From Nemertoderma westbladi (Eukaryota > Xenacoelomorpha > Nemertodermatida > Nemertodermatidae): a stretch of DNA of 31,142 nucleotides. Position 1 is the stretch's first letter; the number at the start of each line of letters is the position of its first letter. This document shows positions 10,641-21,120 of this stretch, one piece after another. The stretch lies in the NCBI GenBank assembly GCA_032718475.1, contig JAUCBJ010003599.1:1-31142 (forward strand), read 5' to 3'. The position numbers and the translations under genes are program-made. Below the pieces are notes generated by a model. The model saw nothing but the letters and a program-made list of their open reading frames with translations. It was not told where the DNA came from and did not search any database.

Positions 10641-10659
10641 GGGATGAAGCGGTAAGCAT

Positions 10660-11111
10660 TTACCAATGTTAATTATGTTAATATAGTCGCCGCGGGGTAT
10701 TTATTAACGATAATGAGTTTATAAATATACAGTATATCAAACCAGCACTATGCTGTGGCACAAACTCAGAATTACCTGGAAAATTAAATCAGACATACAA
10801 ACATGGAGTGTCATCACAAAATAACATGCGACACAGATATATGTGTGGGTGGGGGTGGGGAAGTGGTGGCTTAACTTCCATGAGATACTCATCCATGCCA
10901 CAATGGGGACTGGACAATAACCCACCATATACAAAAAAAATTTATTATTATATAAATTTATTCACGACATAAAAATAATTGCAAAACCGACACATAAGTG
11001 ACTGACAGCAATGAAATTTATAAACTTTACATCCATAAAATAGTAAATGCATCGACTTAATGGCCGCGTTTTATATAAAAGGGAGCAAATTGAACTAAAC
11101 TATGGGTACCT
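10660..11111. other. No gene seen
   Basis: AT-rich DNA with a G-rich patch GTGTGGGTGGGGGTGGGG at 10842-10859. No conserved frame or repeat boundary is visible. Confidence 0.35.
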
Positions 11112-11860
11112 CCTACTAATCTTTGGCGCAGTTATTTCGTTTCAACCACGCCCACTCATTCCATGGGATATTATTTGTTTATAGTTGTAATTGCTAATTT
11201 AACAATAATGATAGTTAAAAATATTTTGACTTGCTTTAATTTACTATTATTATGATTATTATAACAAACTATCCTTCATTAGGCTATGTTTGATAATAAT
11301 GGATTCAAATAAATTCAAACTATGTATCAATCTTCATTTTCAAATATATAGGATTATCATGGACTTAATAATAAACAGTTATGTTGTTGTTATCAAAACC
11401 CGTGTGGAAAGCTTTGATTCATTGAATTTGAATGGTTCCGTAGGTCGTAATTTGATTCTCATTCACAATGCATCTATTAATGATCCCATTCCTTTTAGCT
11501 GATTTATATGCTGTCTCATAAGGTGATACACGAGTGTGGGGTCTTCGTGCAGCAAAAGCTGCAAGCCATCTTGCGAACTATTATAGATAAGATAAGATCT
11601 TATCTTATCTTATTATAGAAGAATAGTTGCAATGGCTGCAAAACGTTCACAATGTACAGCATGTTGTTCTCTATTACTGAATATTATAACTATATAAATG
11701 ATTCGACTGACAAATCAAAATAATAGTAAATTAAACCAAGTCAAAATATTGTTAACTCTCATATTATTGTTAAATTAGCTCTTACAACTATAAACAAATA
11801 ATCTCCCATGTAATGAGTGGGCGTGGTTGGAACGAAATAACTGAGCCAAAGATTAGTAGG
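11112..11860. mobile_element. Foldback (MITE-like) element, about 750 bp
   Basis: The left arm starts CCTACTAATCTTTGGC at 11112. The right arm, read in reverse complement, starts CCTACTAATCTTTGGC from 11860. Arms of about 140 bases match throughout, including TCAACCACGCCCACTCATT and GATTATTTGTTTATAGTTGT-like blocks, up to TTTACTATTATT near 11251 and 11721. No transposase frame lies inside. I could not settle the target duplication. Confidence 0.75.
11585..11610. promoter_or_regulatory. 26-base perfect palindrome of GATA motifs
   Basis: Each half is AGATAAGATAAGA, followed at once by its exact reverse complement, with a GATC centre. This gives four AGATAAG-type (WGATAR) sites, two per strand, the binding motif of GATA zinc-finger factors. 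It lies in the interior of the foldback element at 11112-11860, away from any gene I can identify. Confidence 0.6.
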
Positions 11861-12199
11861 CCAACAGTTGCCAAATATTAAATGTCACTTTTTCATAATT
11901 GTTGCTAATTAAGATATGTTATTATTATCAGGTAATTTGTAGATGAGGATTTCTATAAATTCTTTTAACATACATGTTATAATAATTATTATATTGGTAT
12001 TTCAGGAGAATTACTTTGTAATAATAATAACTATAATGTCTGTCAGTTTCATGTTAAATGATACGGCGGGTCAGCAATGCTTTGACTCTAATGCGGAAAT
12101 TACTTACAGGTCAGTTCAGTACTTATACATACAGTTCATTTACTTTTCAGGTTCTTGGTATTTAATTACTTACAACTACGTGTTGATTATTATACTGAC

Positions 12200-13111
12200 T
12201 TAACCCTATTAAACCCGGCGGGGGGGGGGGGGGGGGGGTCAATATGACCCCCCCCCCCGTGGTTTTTTTATTATAATTCTGAAACAAACGCAGTTCGGAA
12301 TCTGAAATTTTGTGACTTTTCCTAAAAATATATTTTCTTCTTAGTAGTGAAAACCGTTTACAAAAATATTGAGTAGTTTTGAGTTATAGCACCATTTTTT
12401 AACCCTACTTTTGGCACTTTTTTTGAGACGTTTTTTGAAAATTACATTTCATTAAATATGAATTGTAACATCTCTAATTTTGATTTGCACTGGTTTTTTG
12501 GTGTTAGCAATTGGATGGAATTGATATAAAAAAACTTTTACTACTTTGAAGAAATGCGGAATTTAAGAAGGACAAACAAAGACTTTCTTTTTGTAAAAGA
12601 TTTAGTTTTATTTGAAAAAGGCCCTTTTTCTCACTAATATTTTTAAAATTCAGTTAATTAATCTAACTTTTTTCAATAATTTCCAGAAAATTAGTTACAA
12701 AAGTCTTTTTTAAACTAATTTTGTGGAAAATTAGTTAAAAAAAGTATTTTTTGGGCATTACTAGAAAATTATACGTCGTAAAGAATGATAACGCTGGTGA
12801 TTTTTTTCAAATAAACAATATATTCGATATAAAAACGTAATGGAAAATACTATTTTCCACTCATTTTCTTTACCAATATTCAGTTATTCTGCCCTCGTGT
12901 GTTGAGTTTTCCACTCGTTGGCATTTTAACACTCGCATCGCTCGTGCTGCAAACCTACCAACTCGTGTAAAACTCAACCACTCGGACAGAATAGTTGAAT
13001 TTCGCTAAATTGAAAACGAGTAAAAACCGCTTACTTTTTTACCGGATAGTCCTTTCTTTAAAATAAAGCTGATGAAATTTTCTTAAAAATATTCACTTTT
13101 GAGTTATAAGT
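12200..13111 (+). mobile_element. TTAA-CCCTATTA element, left end and partial body
   Basis: TTAA at 12200-12203 is followed by CCCTATTAAACCCGG, 19 G (12220-12238), TCAATATGA, 11 C (12248-12258) and then GTGGTTTTTTTATT. From there to about 12535 it matches the copy at 13112-13447 nearly base for base (for example ACCCTACTTTTGGCAC and TTTGAGACGTTTTTTG). After 12535 it diverges into AT-rich sequence with a separate hairpin at 12878-13000. It appears to be a truncated or rearranged copy lying directly before the next one. Confidence 0.65.
12878..13000. repeat. Imperfect hairpin repeat
   Basis: The left arm (12878-12921) contains TATTCTGCCC and TTGAGTTTT. The right arm (12958-13000) contains AAAACTCAACCACTCGGACA and is its imperfect reverse complement. 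The loop is about 36 bases. Words of the form ACTCG or its complement recur through arms and loop. Confidence 0.6.
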
Positions 13112-13439
13112 TTAACCCTATTAAACCCGGGGGTGGGGGGTCAATATGACCCCCCCCACCCCCCCCCCCCCCGTGGTTTTTTTATTAGAATTCTGAAACA
13201 AACGCAGTTGGGAATCTGAAATTTTATGACTTTTCCTAAAAATCTATTGTCTTCCTAGTAGTGAAAACCGTTTTCAAAAATATTGGGTACTTTTCGAGTT
13301 ATAGCACCATCTTTTAACCCTACTTTTGGCACTTTTTTTGAGACGTTTTTTGAAAATTACATTTCATTAAATATGAATTGTAACATCTCTATTTTTGATT
13401 TACACCGGTTTTTTGGTGTGAGAAATTGGATGGAATTCA

Positions 13440-14130
13440 TATAAATTGATTTCGAAATTTAAAACTTGTTTTTATCGGTGGGTGCCAAATTTTGGTGCCA
13501 GCACCAAATTTTGAAATATGTCAATTTTGTAAATTGATTGTTTGAAACTTGTTTTTTACGCAATTGGGGTTTTTTGGGGTTCTGGATTCGATGAAATATA
13601 TACGAGTTGCACCAAGCGTATCAAACTTGTATTTTTCGGTGCTGTGTGCAAATTTTGGTGCTAGCACAAAATTTTGAAAATCCATTCAATAGATAAAATT
13701 GCTTGTGACAATTTATTTCTTGCGTTTTAGAGGTTTATGCCTGTTCGGAATTAAATGGAATATATAATTATCGAACTAGACTTCTCAGCACCAAATTTTG
13801 AAAACCATCAAATATATCAATTGATTGTGTCACCTTGTTTCTTGCGTTATACGGGTTTGTGATGGTTCTGAATGCAATGGAATCAGTAAAAATTTCATAA
13901 GAGTTCTCAAAATTGTATTTTTCGCCGGTGGGTGAAAATTGTTGTGCCAGCACCAAATTTTGGAAAACATGCAAATTGATCAGTAGATAGTATCATCTTG
14001 TTTCTTGCGTTATACGGGTTTATGAGGGTCATGAATCCGATGGAATCAATAAAAACAGCACTGGACATCGCATCGCAGTACTTTTTGGTGATGGGTACGA
14101 AATTTGGTGCTAGCACCAAAATTTGCCAAA
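13440..14130 (+). repeat. Tandem 162-bp units with GGTGC/GCACC dyads
   Basis: Each unit carries a near-perfect palindrome such as AATTTGGTGCTAGCACCAAA. It is followed by a TTGTTTCTTGCGTTATACGG block and an ATGGAATCA block. Dyad centres are spaced 162, 124, 163 and 162 bases; the short step is explained by a half-lost dyad near 13786. Confidence 0.75.
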
Positions 14131-14430
14131 TTACGCCGAAAAATACAAGTAGCAATGATCTGGCATATTAGAAATGTATTCCATTAGAATCAGCGCCCTC
14201 GAAAACTTGAAAATGTGAATTTATAGCATCGTATAAGTGAATTAAAAATTTTGTGTTCTAACTGAAAAGTGCTGGTTACTTGTTTTTTTAATTTTTTTCC
14301 TACGCAGAGAGGACTAAACAGCCATTTATAGCAATCATATCAGTTTTAAATATTTTCCAATGTATTTTGCACCCCAGAAAACCTGTATTGAAAAATAATT
14401 AGCCGAAAATGTAACTTTCAAATTTTGTGA

Positions 14431-14830
14431 AAATTGTGCACTAGGGGCCGTCCAAGTATGACGTCTGCACTTTTCCCCAAAATGTTGACCCCCTCCCTCC
14501 CTTAAATCAGATGTCATCATATAGGCGTTGACTCCCCCCCCCCTCCCCTAAATCAGATTAAAAAAATTTTCGCGTCCTAATCACTGAAACATGGTGACTG
14601 GTAACTGAAACAGAAGGTCGTGCTACGGGCCTCCGGGGACTTCGAACAATTAAAATAGGCAAGCTATTTACTCTTCTGCTATATCTCTTCTAGCACATAT
14701 AAATGAACATGCTGACGTCAGATTTTGGCTGACCCCCTCCCCTCCCCTCATCAGCTCGTCATCAGATTTTCCCAACCCCCCTCCCCCCACTAAAGTGCTG
14801 ACGTCATACTTGGTCGGCCCCCTACTTGTA
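14431..14830. repeat. CT/C-rich stretch with inverted GACGTCATACTTGG-like words
   Basis: CCAAGTATGACGTC at 14452-14465 is the reverse complement of GACGTCATACTTGG at 14800-14813. Between them are several CCCCTCCC runs. This looks like another short palindromic insert within the right half of the 13112-15032 element. Confidence 0.55.
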
Positions 14831-15032
14831 ATTTTGGTGCTGCAATATAACCACCCCAGTACATTTTTTCGAAAATTTTTTTTTTCGGTCGGATCCAGCC
14901 AAGTGATACCTACGTACAAACAAAAAATCAGACGTTTTCGTAAATATTTGTAGATTTCAGAGGGGACAGGTTCCCCCCCCCCCCCCCCCGGTATTTGTAC
15001 AACATTTTATAGCCCGGTACTAATAGCGTTAA

Positions 15033-16040
15033 GGTAACAAAGTTATCAAATTTCAAATCATCAAATTTGATGTCAATTATGCACCATTGTGTAATTAAAT
15101 AATACTAGCTACTATAACATACTAGTTATACTTTGTGAGTGGAGATGATATTCCAGAACGTTATTCAAATAATCACACCAACAATGTTGGATGATTCGCA
15201 TCTTATGTTTGTGATATCTGTTAACTCTAATTGTTATCTTATTAAATATATTTATTAAAATTTGATTAAACTAGCTAGTGAAACAAAAAACAACTTAATA
15301 TTTTAATGCTAAATTTATTAATAATTAACAACGTAATTACTGATCTAGAATACTATGCGAAATCAACACAATAAACATCCACCCGCAGTTTTGCGGACAA
15401 TAAAGGGAATATTTTGATTAACGTACATTATATGTAACGTTGTTTAGCTATGTATTGCTGAAGTATGCAATGAATTAATAGGAATATACCTAAAATTATT
15501 GAAGGTTGACTGGATAATAATCACTTATATTATGTTATCAATTATGTTATCTAAAGTATTTAATGGGTTATAAGAATTGTTTGTCATATTCTATAACATT
15601 TCTGCTTAAAAAAACGGCAGCTAATTTTAGAGGTGATACACTGTTACATGTAAATGTACTAATTTATTCACTTATAATTGACCAATAGGATTACAGATAA
15701 AGTGAGAAGTAAGTGATAAACCCTCACATTCATGAAATATAGGGATTTGAAGAGAAGAGCAAGAGTGGGATTTTTGGCTTGGTATAATTTCCGATGACAA
15801 AACAAATCTTACTGAATCTGGAACAATCCCAATAATATCCATTCATTAGATCCTAAAAAATTATGGAAGCAGTTTCATCAGGAATCCATGCATTTGTTAC
15901 ATATACCTGAAACCCCCCTATTACACACTACACTGGTTATTTCTTAGCTTTTCATATCTTTGTAAATCTTACAAATCATTTCCTGTCGAATTTACATAAA
16001 AAACTGGTAATCTGAGAGTGAACTTAATCAAGAGCTTACG
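15033..16040. other. No gene seen
   Basis: AT-rich DNA. A short plus-strand stretch at 15739-15890 reads YRDLKRRARVGFLAWYN and later DPKKLWKQFHQES around two stops, faintly like a LINE linker. It is too short to call. Confidence 0.35.
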
Positions 16041-17342
16041 ATGCCATGATTACTAATTATGTGTCAATGCAGGCCTATGGCCCACCGGTAAAGAAAGAAA
16101 AGCATTGTCCCTCAGAGACAAAAGTTTGGGTGCAATCTTCGCCCGCGTCCAACATTCGCGCGCGGGAAACCTTCTCCGGCGTCCAACCTTCGCCCGATTG
16201 GGGGAAAGAAGCAGGTTACAGGCAACTGGCGTGACTTACATGGACCTGCGCCCTAAAAGCCCACACCAATGCTTGTAAGGATATTGGTTTGTGTAAATTA
16301 TTTGCATATATTTTAAAGAAACTGAGGATAGTCGCATTACGTCCCTTGTGAACAAAGGGAGTCAGTCCCCTGTTCCCACTGACAACGGATTGAAATTATC
16401 ACAAATCTGTATCAATTCCCACCACTACATTTCTGCTGCTGTAACAGCCCATCCTGGCTGGATGGGGGTAAACGCCACACTAAATGTTCCGTAAGGCAGT
16501 AGGCCTAAACATCTGACTGTTAATTCTAAATTAAATTGGGAATTCTACAATTTTCCTAACTATCGTTTATTGTTTTTCTTCCTCGCATCCCGCCTATGTA
16601 AACTTTACTAACCTGGCCACAACTAGGTTTATGTGTGTGGGCATAGCTTTTACTATGGGGCGCCATTTAAACCAAAAGTAATTGATAAACCACACATAGA
16701 GCTCACTGCGGCGTGGGGTGGTAATTTGCAATTATTTCTATGGTGTGGGGGTATTTCTACACCAAAACTAAAAAGCAGGTGGGGAATTCAAACGTAGGGC
16801 AAAATTAATGTTTGCATTACCAAATGGTGCAGGGAAACATTTTCCATTAATAATACAATAAACTGTTTACGAAACAAACAGTATTTTAAACAGTACAAAC
16901 AGTACTAAAATAAATCATTCAACCATTTATAAGTTCCCATTCAAAACCCCAATAACTTCTATATAAATATTTATTACAAAGTAACCATCGTAGTTGAACC
17001 ATCGTGCTTATCTCGTAGAATCTCAACCACTCCGCTGAAATAGCAACGATGTAAAGATTACATACACCCTCATTATCAATCCCAGTTTCACTATCAGGGT
17101 CAGCCGGTCAGGATCGATTCCATATGCTTGTACTTCATCTTGTGCAGGATAACATCTATCTTATTTACGAGTACACTTTCGGTCCATAACTGAATAGGCG
17201 ACTTGTTATGTGCCGTAGAGAGACCATGATGGTTTAATGATGGAATTGATGGAATAATTGATGGTCAGTAATTGATTTTGATCAGTAATTGATGGAATGT
17301 AAATATTTCGCGCTTTCAATGCTCCATTTAAATATACCTCCC
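16041..17342. other. No gene identified; CpG-rich patch at 16130-16260
   Basis: 16130-16260 is markedly CpG-rich (CGCGCGCGG, and GCGTCCAAC repeated at 16144 and 16178) within AT-rich surroundings. It could be a SINE-like repeat or a promoter or 5' exon region of the gene ending at 19517, but I cannot show either. The rest, to 17342, has no recognisable frame. GATGGAAT words repeat at 17235-17297. Confidence 0.35.
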
Positions 17343-17600
17343 CTATATTTGGATTTCGCCGAATGACATCTTAATGGCTATGTCTGTGTCCTCATTATAA
17401 ATCGCAGTGCAACGAGAATAAAGACGTCCATTTTCATCACTAATTCCCACACGCCGACGTCGAATAGTCCAAGCGCTAACATTTAACAATTTGGCGAAAT
17501 CGTCAGTTTTAAATCGTAAATTTGTCAGAAAGCGCAAGGATTCTTCATTAATTATAAGTTTAGGCCGGCCACTAAGATTGGCAAACGCTATACTGTATTG
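17343..17600 (-). pseudogene. N-terminal helix-turn-helix fragment of an integrase-type transposon protein
   Basis: The minus-strand frame reads NLSGRPKLIINEESLRFL, then LRFKTDDFAKLLNVSAWTIR and RRRVGISDENGRLYSRC, ending in a stop at 17343. The GRPKLxIxEExLxFL lead and the FxxxDxAKLLxVSxxTIxRRR helix-turn-helix are what I know from N-termini of integrase-core (rve) transposon-derived genes. The catalytic integrase domain should follow but is absent, since the frame stops soon after. I read it as a truncated relic. Confidence 0.5.
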
Positions 17601-17621
17601 TATTAATCGTAATTAATAATA

Positions 17622-17793
17622 GCCGAAATTTGCACTCTCGGGCCAAGTTTGCATTCTCGGGCCGTGTTTGCATTCTTGGGACGAGTTTGCATTCTTGGGA
17701 CGAGTTTGCATTCTCGGGCCGAGTTTGCATTCTCGGGCCGAGTTTGCATTATCAGGCCGAATTTACATTCTCGGGCGAGTTTGCATTCTCGGG
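17622..17793. repeat. 19-bp tandem repeat, about nine units
   Basis: The unit is GCCGAGTTTGCATTCTCGG with few substitutions (ATTCTTGG, ATTATCAG variants); one late unit lacks a base. Because 19 is not a multiple of three, all frames look open here; the apparent small proteins are artefacts of the repeat. Confidence 0.9.
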
Positions 17794-18157
17794 CCGATAA
17801 TATCGTGTACTTTTGGCGGGAACGGCGCCCCATACACCCTCAATATGTTCGGTTGAGCAATTTAACTTCATCACCAATATATTCACCAATATTGACAATA
17901 ATTTCAGTAATTACATGCATTCCATGTGGTTCAATATTTGTAGTCGCACTGCCTATACCTTTCTCTCTGACTAGCGTAGTTTAGTTTTCGTTTTTCTTGC
18001 ATTACTAGATGTCACTTGTTCGGTTGGTGTTATGTGAAAGTATGAAAATGAGTGATTATCTTCAATGAATTAATAATAATTTTATAATTTATTTTCAATA
18101 AGAATATCATTTAAATATATTTCTTTAATTATATTCGTTACTTAATTATTTTTTTAG

Positions 18158-19517
18158 ATGTAAGGAGTTGGAATACTGTTGTGAGGATTTGGGATGCTGC
18201 CGAAAAACCCTGCATTACTTAATGTGGTATCATTGGCTGTTGTTCACTGTCACAGCATGTTTGGGAGGGCTTGTAGTGGCGGCGACCTTTTATTATATTC
18301 GAACAAAAAAAAGTATTAACAGAGACAATGACATTCAGGAAGCCAACCTTCACAGTCATAATGGTGTTGCTATACCTGCCGGTGGTGCAGCTCATGTTTG
18401 GAATGAAAATGAAGTGACTGGAATAGCTATCTCTAAAGAGATATATCGTGAAGAAGATTGCCCACCACCTTATTCCAGAGTATATGAGAGAGAAAATCAT
18501 TACCATAAGAACAAAGAGAACAAATATGTTGATGCATTTTCATCACTTAATTATGACGATAGTGATCGTTTATCATACACTACGGTACAACAAAAACCGG
18601 CGAAACAAGCAAACATTGTAGAATTTCAATCCCAACATAGTGGAAATTCCACGAGGTATATAAATAATGTATTCAACGACAATTTAATTATAAGACTACA
18701 AGGACAATCAGGAACAAATATTAACCCTAACCATGTCAGTGACAATTTGCAAAGCGTTGAAACTAATGTTGCTATGTCCAAAGAAATAACTTTTGGAAGC
18801 AGAAATGATATTAAAGCTAATCTGGATGCTAATATAAAGAAGGAGAGCAATAATCATTTAAATGCCTCTTTTGACAAAAACAGTCCCCCAGTTACTGAAT
18901 GTGATAATTCCACTAGAGATAGAAAACTTACATATCAATATCTGGAAAACGAAAATATAGTGTCTGCTGATACTATGGACACTGGCACTGGCAGTGACAG
19001 TGGAAATATTTCTACGTTAACATTATCTGATAGAAATCCAGAGTTAGATCCTTCAAGGTATCACTTTCCTGATTACAATGAAACCAATAAGAAAATGACA
19101 CATTATCAGATGTGGTCAAGCTGCAGATTGGCGAGTAGCTCGTCGATGCCAAATGTCAGCGATATTGATGATGGAGTTCAAGAAATTCTCAACCGATACA
19201 AACATCAAATCAGCTGCGATAAATTGAAATTTGACAATAGCAACTTCCACCACAAGAGCAATGAATTAATAGTTTCTTTAGATAATGTTGTTGAAGAAAG
19301 TGCAAATGTTGCCAAAATAGAAACCGTTAACGACTTAAACAATTTACAGTCTGTTGAATCTCCAGCAAGTGAAGTGAAGCATTATGACAATCCTAAACAT
19401 GACAGAAACATTAATTTACATATTCAGGCTCAGAGAAAGTTTGATAACAGTCCATTTCTTGGAAAAGACTCATTAGCGGATAATGACACTTCATGTGGGG
19501 ATGTGCATTTTGTCTAA
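18158..19517 (+). CDS. Terminal exon of a WBP1/VOPP1-like single-pass membrane protein
   Basis: The acceptor is TTTTTTTAG ending at 18157. The exon opens one base before a Cys codon and reads CKELEYCCEDLGCC. It continues with a hydrophobic helix (WYHWLLFTVTACLGGLVVAA, about 18228-18287) and then FYYIRTKK, ending at TAA 19515-19517. A Cys-rich lumenal stretch, CCxxxxCC, an aromatic-rich helix and a basic stop-transfer are the layout of the WBP1/WBP1L/VOPP1 family. A PPPY motif at 18462-18473 (DCPPPYSRVYE) fits binding to WW domains, such as those of NEDD4-type ubiquitin ligases. The long hydrophilic Asn/Ser-rich tail is longer than in vertebrate members. The signal-peptide exon(s) must lie upstream; I could not identify them. 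Frame integrity over 450 codons argues for a live gene. Confidence 0.7.
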
Positions 19518-20329
19518 CTTGTCAATGAATCAATCGCTTGACTATCGGGATAGTATTGGTGACCGTTATAATGATACCGATTGGCATAATGTTGTATGGC
19601 TATTAATGACTGGACATTGATGTTTCATTTTCAACATTCAAAGTTGTATTGCAAATTTTTACAATAAGCCATTAGCATAATCATTCAGTTGTTCTGTAGC
19701 TGAAGGGTATACCCATCCCCCACTCCTCCCGTTAAGCAACGTTATTTTAGTTACTAAGTTACAGCAAAGTACTGCTTTGGAAAATGTGAGAAATTGTAGT
19801 TTCCAGTATGCATGCACTCAACACGTTTTGTGGGGCCTTCGTACAGCACGAACCTCAGTTATCAGATCAGATTAAAATTGAGCACAAAATCGGTATTTAA
19901 AAAATTTAACCAAACCGCCAATAAGCATAAATCAAAGAAGAGAGGAAAGTTCCCCCCTTCAACCTTCGTCTTAATCTGCACCACACCAACCCAAAGGCGC
20001 ACAGAGGATTAATGAAAGGCAGTGGTATTAACAGGAAATTTGTGTTTTTAAACTTTATTTGTGTTTTGTCTTTTAAAAGCACATTTCTTAAAGAAAAACT
20101 AATTAAAAACTATAATTGAATGGGGATTACAGCTGTATAATTTTTAAGTATAATTATTTATATTAAGTAATTATATTTTATATTGTATTATATTTATATA
20201 AAGTAATTAATTTCCATTAAAGGTAGGTTGAAAAAAATGCCGTTTTTTACCGCAATCAACTTAATTAACTAATTAACTGTTGTTATCTTAGTTTCTCCAA
20301 GGCCACACGCAAATTCAACTTGGGAATTT
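19518..20329. other. 3' flank of the WBP1/VOPP1-like gene; no further gene
   Basis: Probably includes the 3' untranslated region, though no clear AATAAA signal stands out near the stop. TGGGGCCTTCGTACAGCA at 19830-19847 resembles TGGGGTCTTCGTGCAGCA at 11538-11555 in the foldback element, so a piece of a shared repeat may sit here. 20080-20220 is very AT-rich. Confidence 0.35.
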
Positions 20330-20485
20330 TCTAAACTTTTGCCAGACTACATGTGTACCAAATTTGGATAGATTTCATCGATTTTGTCCGAGTTATTAAC
20401 TTTTAAAGTTGAACACAACAGAACGACAGAGACACACCGATTGAGTTAGTGGTACCCGTATGCTAAGCTCACTTACTTCCGTGGC
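20330..20485 (+). repeat. Short interspersed repeat, first copy
   Basis: Contains TTGCCAGACTACATGTGTAC, CCAAATTTGG, CCGAGTTATTAAC, an ACGACAGAGACA tract, GGTACC and CCGTGGCTCGCC. The reverse complement of 25890-26110 shows the same blocks in the same order (ACCAAGTTTGG, CCGAGTTATTAGC, GACAGACAAC, GGTACC, CGTGGCTCGCC). Confidence 0.6.
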
Positions 20486-21120
20486 TCGCCCTAAATAGTT
20501 TGCGGCCAAGATTAATAATATTAGTGACACCATAGTGTTCAAGTTTATTCAACATCATTTTGTGGTCAATGGTGTCAAAGGCCTTTTTAAGGTCTATGTA
20601 GATGGCACAAGCAGAGTGCTTGTTATCTAGGATGGAGTGTTTTTTAAGTAATAGACATGATAGCATGGGAGGTAGTTGTTTTTGGGCGAAATCTATATTG
20701 GGAATTGGTAAGGATGTTATATTTAGATAACTATGTAGTTGCGAGTTGATTATTTGTTCATAAAATTTAAAATTTGTCTATAGTTAGAGGGGTCAGATGG
20801 GTCATCAGCTTTATATAGGGTGATTACTTTTGCTATCTTTAGCGAATCTAGAAAGAAACCATGTGATATAGAGATATTTATAAGGTTACTTATGTGAATA
20901 GATATGTGCTTAGCGGCTAGGATTAGTATAGTAGTTTAGTGGGGAATGGGTCGTTAGATGCAGTAGAAGGAATTCAACCTAAACTGGAGAAGTTTTCGTG
21001 AGCGCAAACGAGTTTGTTCGGGGAAGATTAAGATTGCGTAGAGGAGAGCGGGTAGATTTGGGGCAGGCACTAGCAAGTTTAGGTCCTATGGAAGAGAAAT
21101 GGTTATTTAATACATTTTTT
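20469..21120 (-). pseudogene. CR1/L2-like LINE reverse transcriptase fragment
   Basis: Minus-strand text, from high to low coordinates: LNNHFSSIGPKLASACPKST (pre-RT region), then SISHGFFLDSLKIAKVITLY and KADDPSDPSNYRQ (RT motif 1). A deletion follows, then MLSCLLLKKHSILDNKHSAC and AIYIDLKKAFDTIDHKMML (motif A with DLKKAFD) and NKLEHYGV. These are the known signatures of CR1/L2/Jockey-group LINEs. In-frame stops and the lost block after NYRQ show decay. It ends abruptly after HYGV, at the short repeat. FADD and the endonuclease are missing. Confidence 0.8.

Larger units (their letters stand above)
13112..15032 (+). mobile_element. Full-length TTAA-flanked element with 162-bp internal units
   Basis: Left TTAA (13112-13115) precedes CCCTATTAAACCCGGG. 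Right TTAA (15029-15032) follows TAGCCCGGTACTAATAGCG. Read inward from the right the end is CGCTATTAGTACCGGGC, a recognisable imperfect inverted repeat of the left end. The left end carries a G/C-tract hairpin (GGGGGGTCA, ATA, TGACCCCCC). The right end carries 17 C at 14973-14989. The body holds five units centred at about 13500, 13662, 13786, 13949 and 14111. No transposase frame is present, so it would depend on an enzyme supplied elsewhere; the TTAA ends suggest a piggyBac-type one. Confidence 0.7.

Noticed and set aside
10447-10659. 70-codon minus-strand frame that looks like a small protein
   Set aside because: The plus strand here encodes an RT fragment matching the RTE-like LINE, so the minus frame is its shadow.
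15720-15900. Possible LINE linker text (YRDLKRRARVGF, DPKKLWKQFHQ)
   Set aside because: Too short, with stops between the pieces and no RT or endonuclease on either side.
16046-16234. 62-codon frame in the CpG-rich patch
   Set aside because: No domain, composition follows the local CpG-rich repeat words, and no splice context supports it.
17603-17984. Overlapping small open frames with Cys/Arg-rich repeats on both strands
   Set aside because: They are products of the 19-bp tandem repeat, which keeps all frames open. No independent coding signal is seen.
17860-18060. Signal-peptide exon for the WBP1/VOPP1-like gene (ATG at 18009 followed by a hydrophobic stretch)
   Set aside because: The candidate donors leave one codon base, whereas the exon at 18158 needs two, so the phase does not match.
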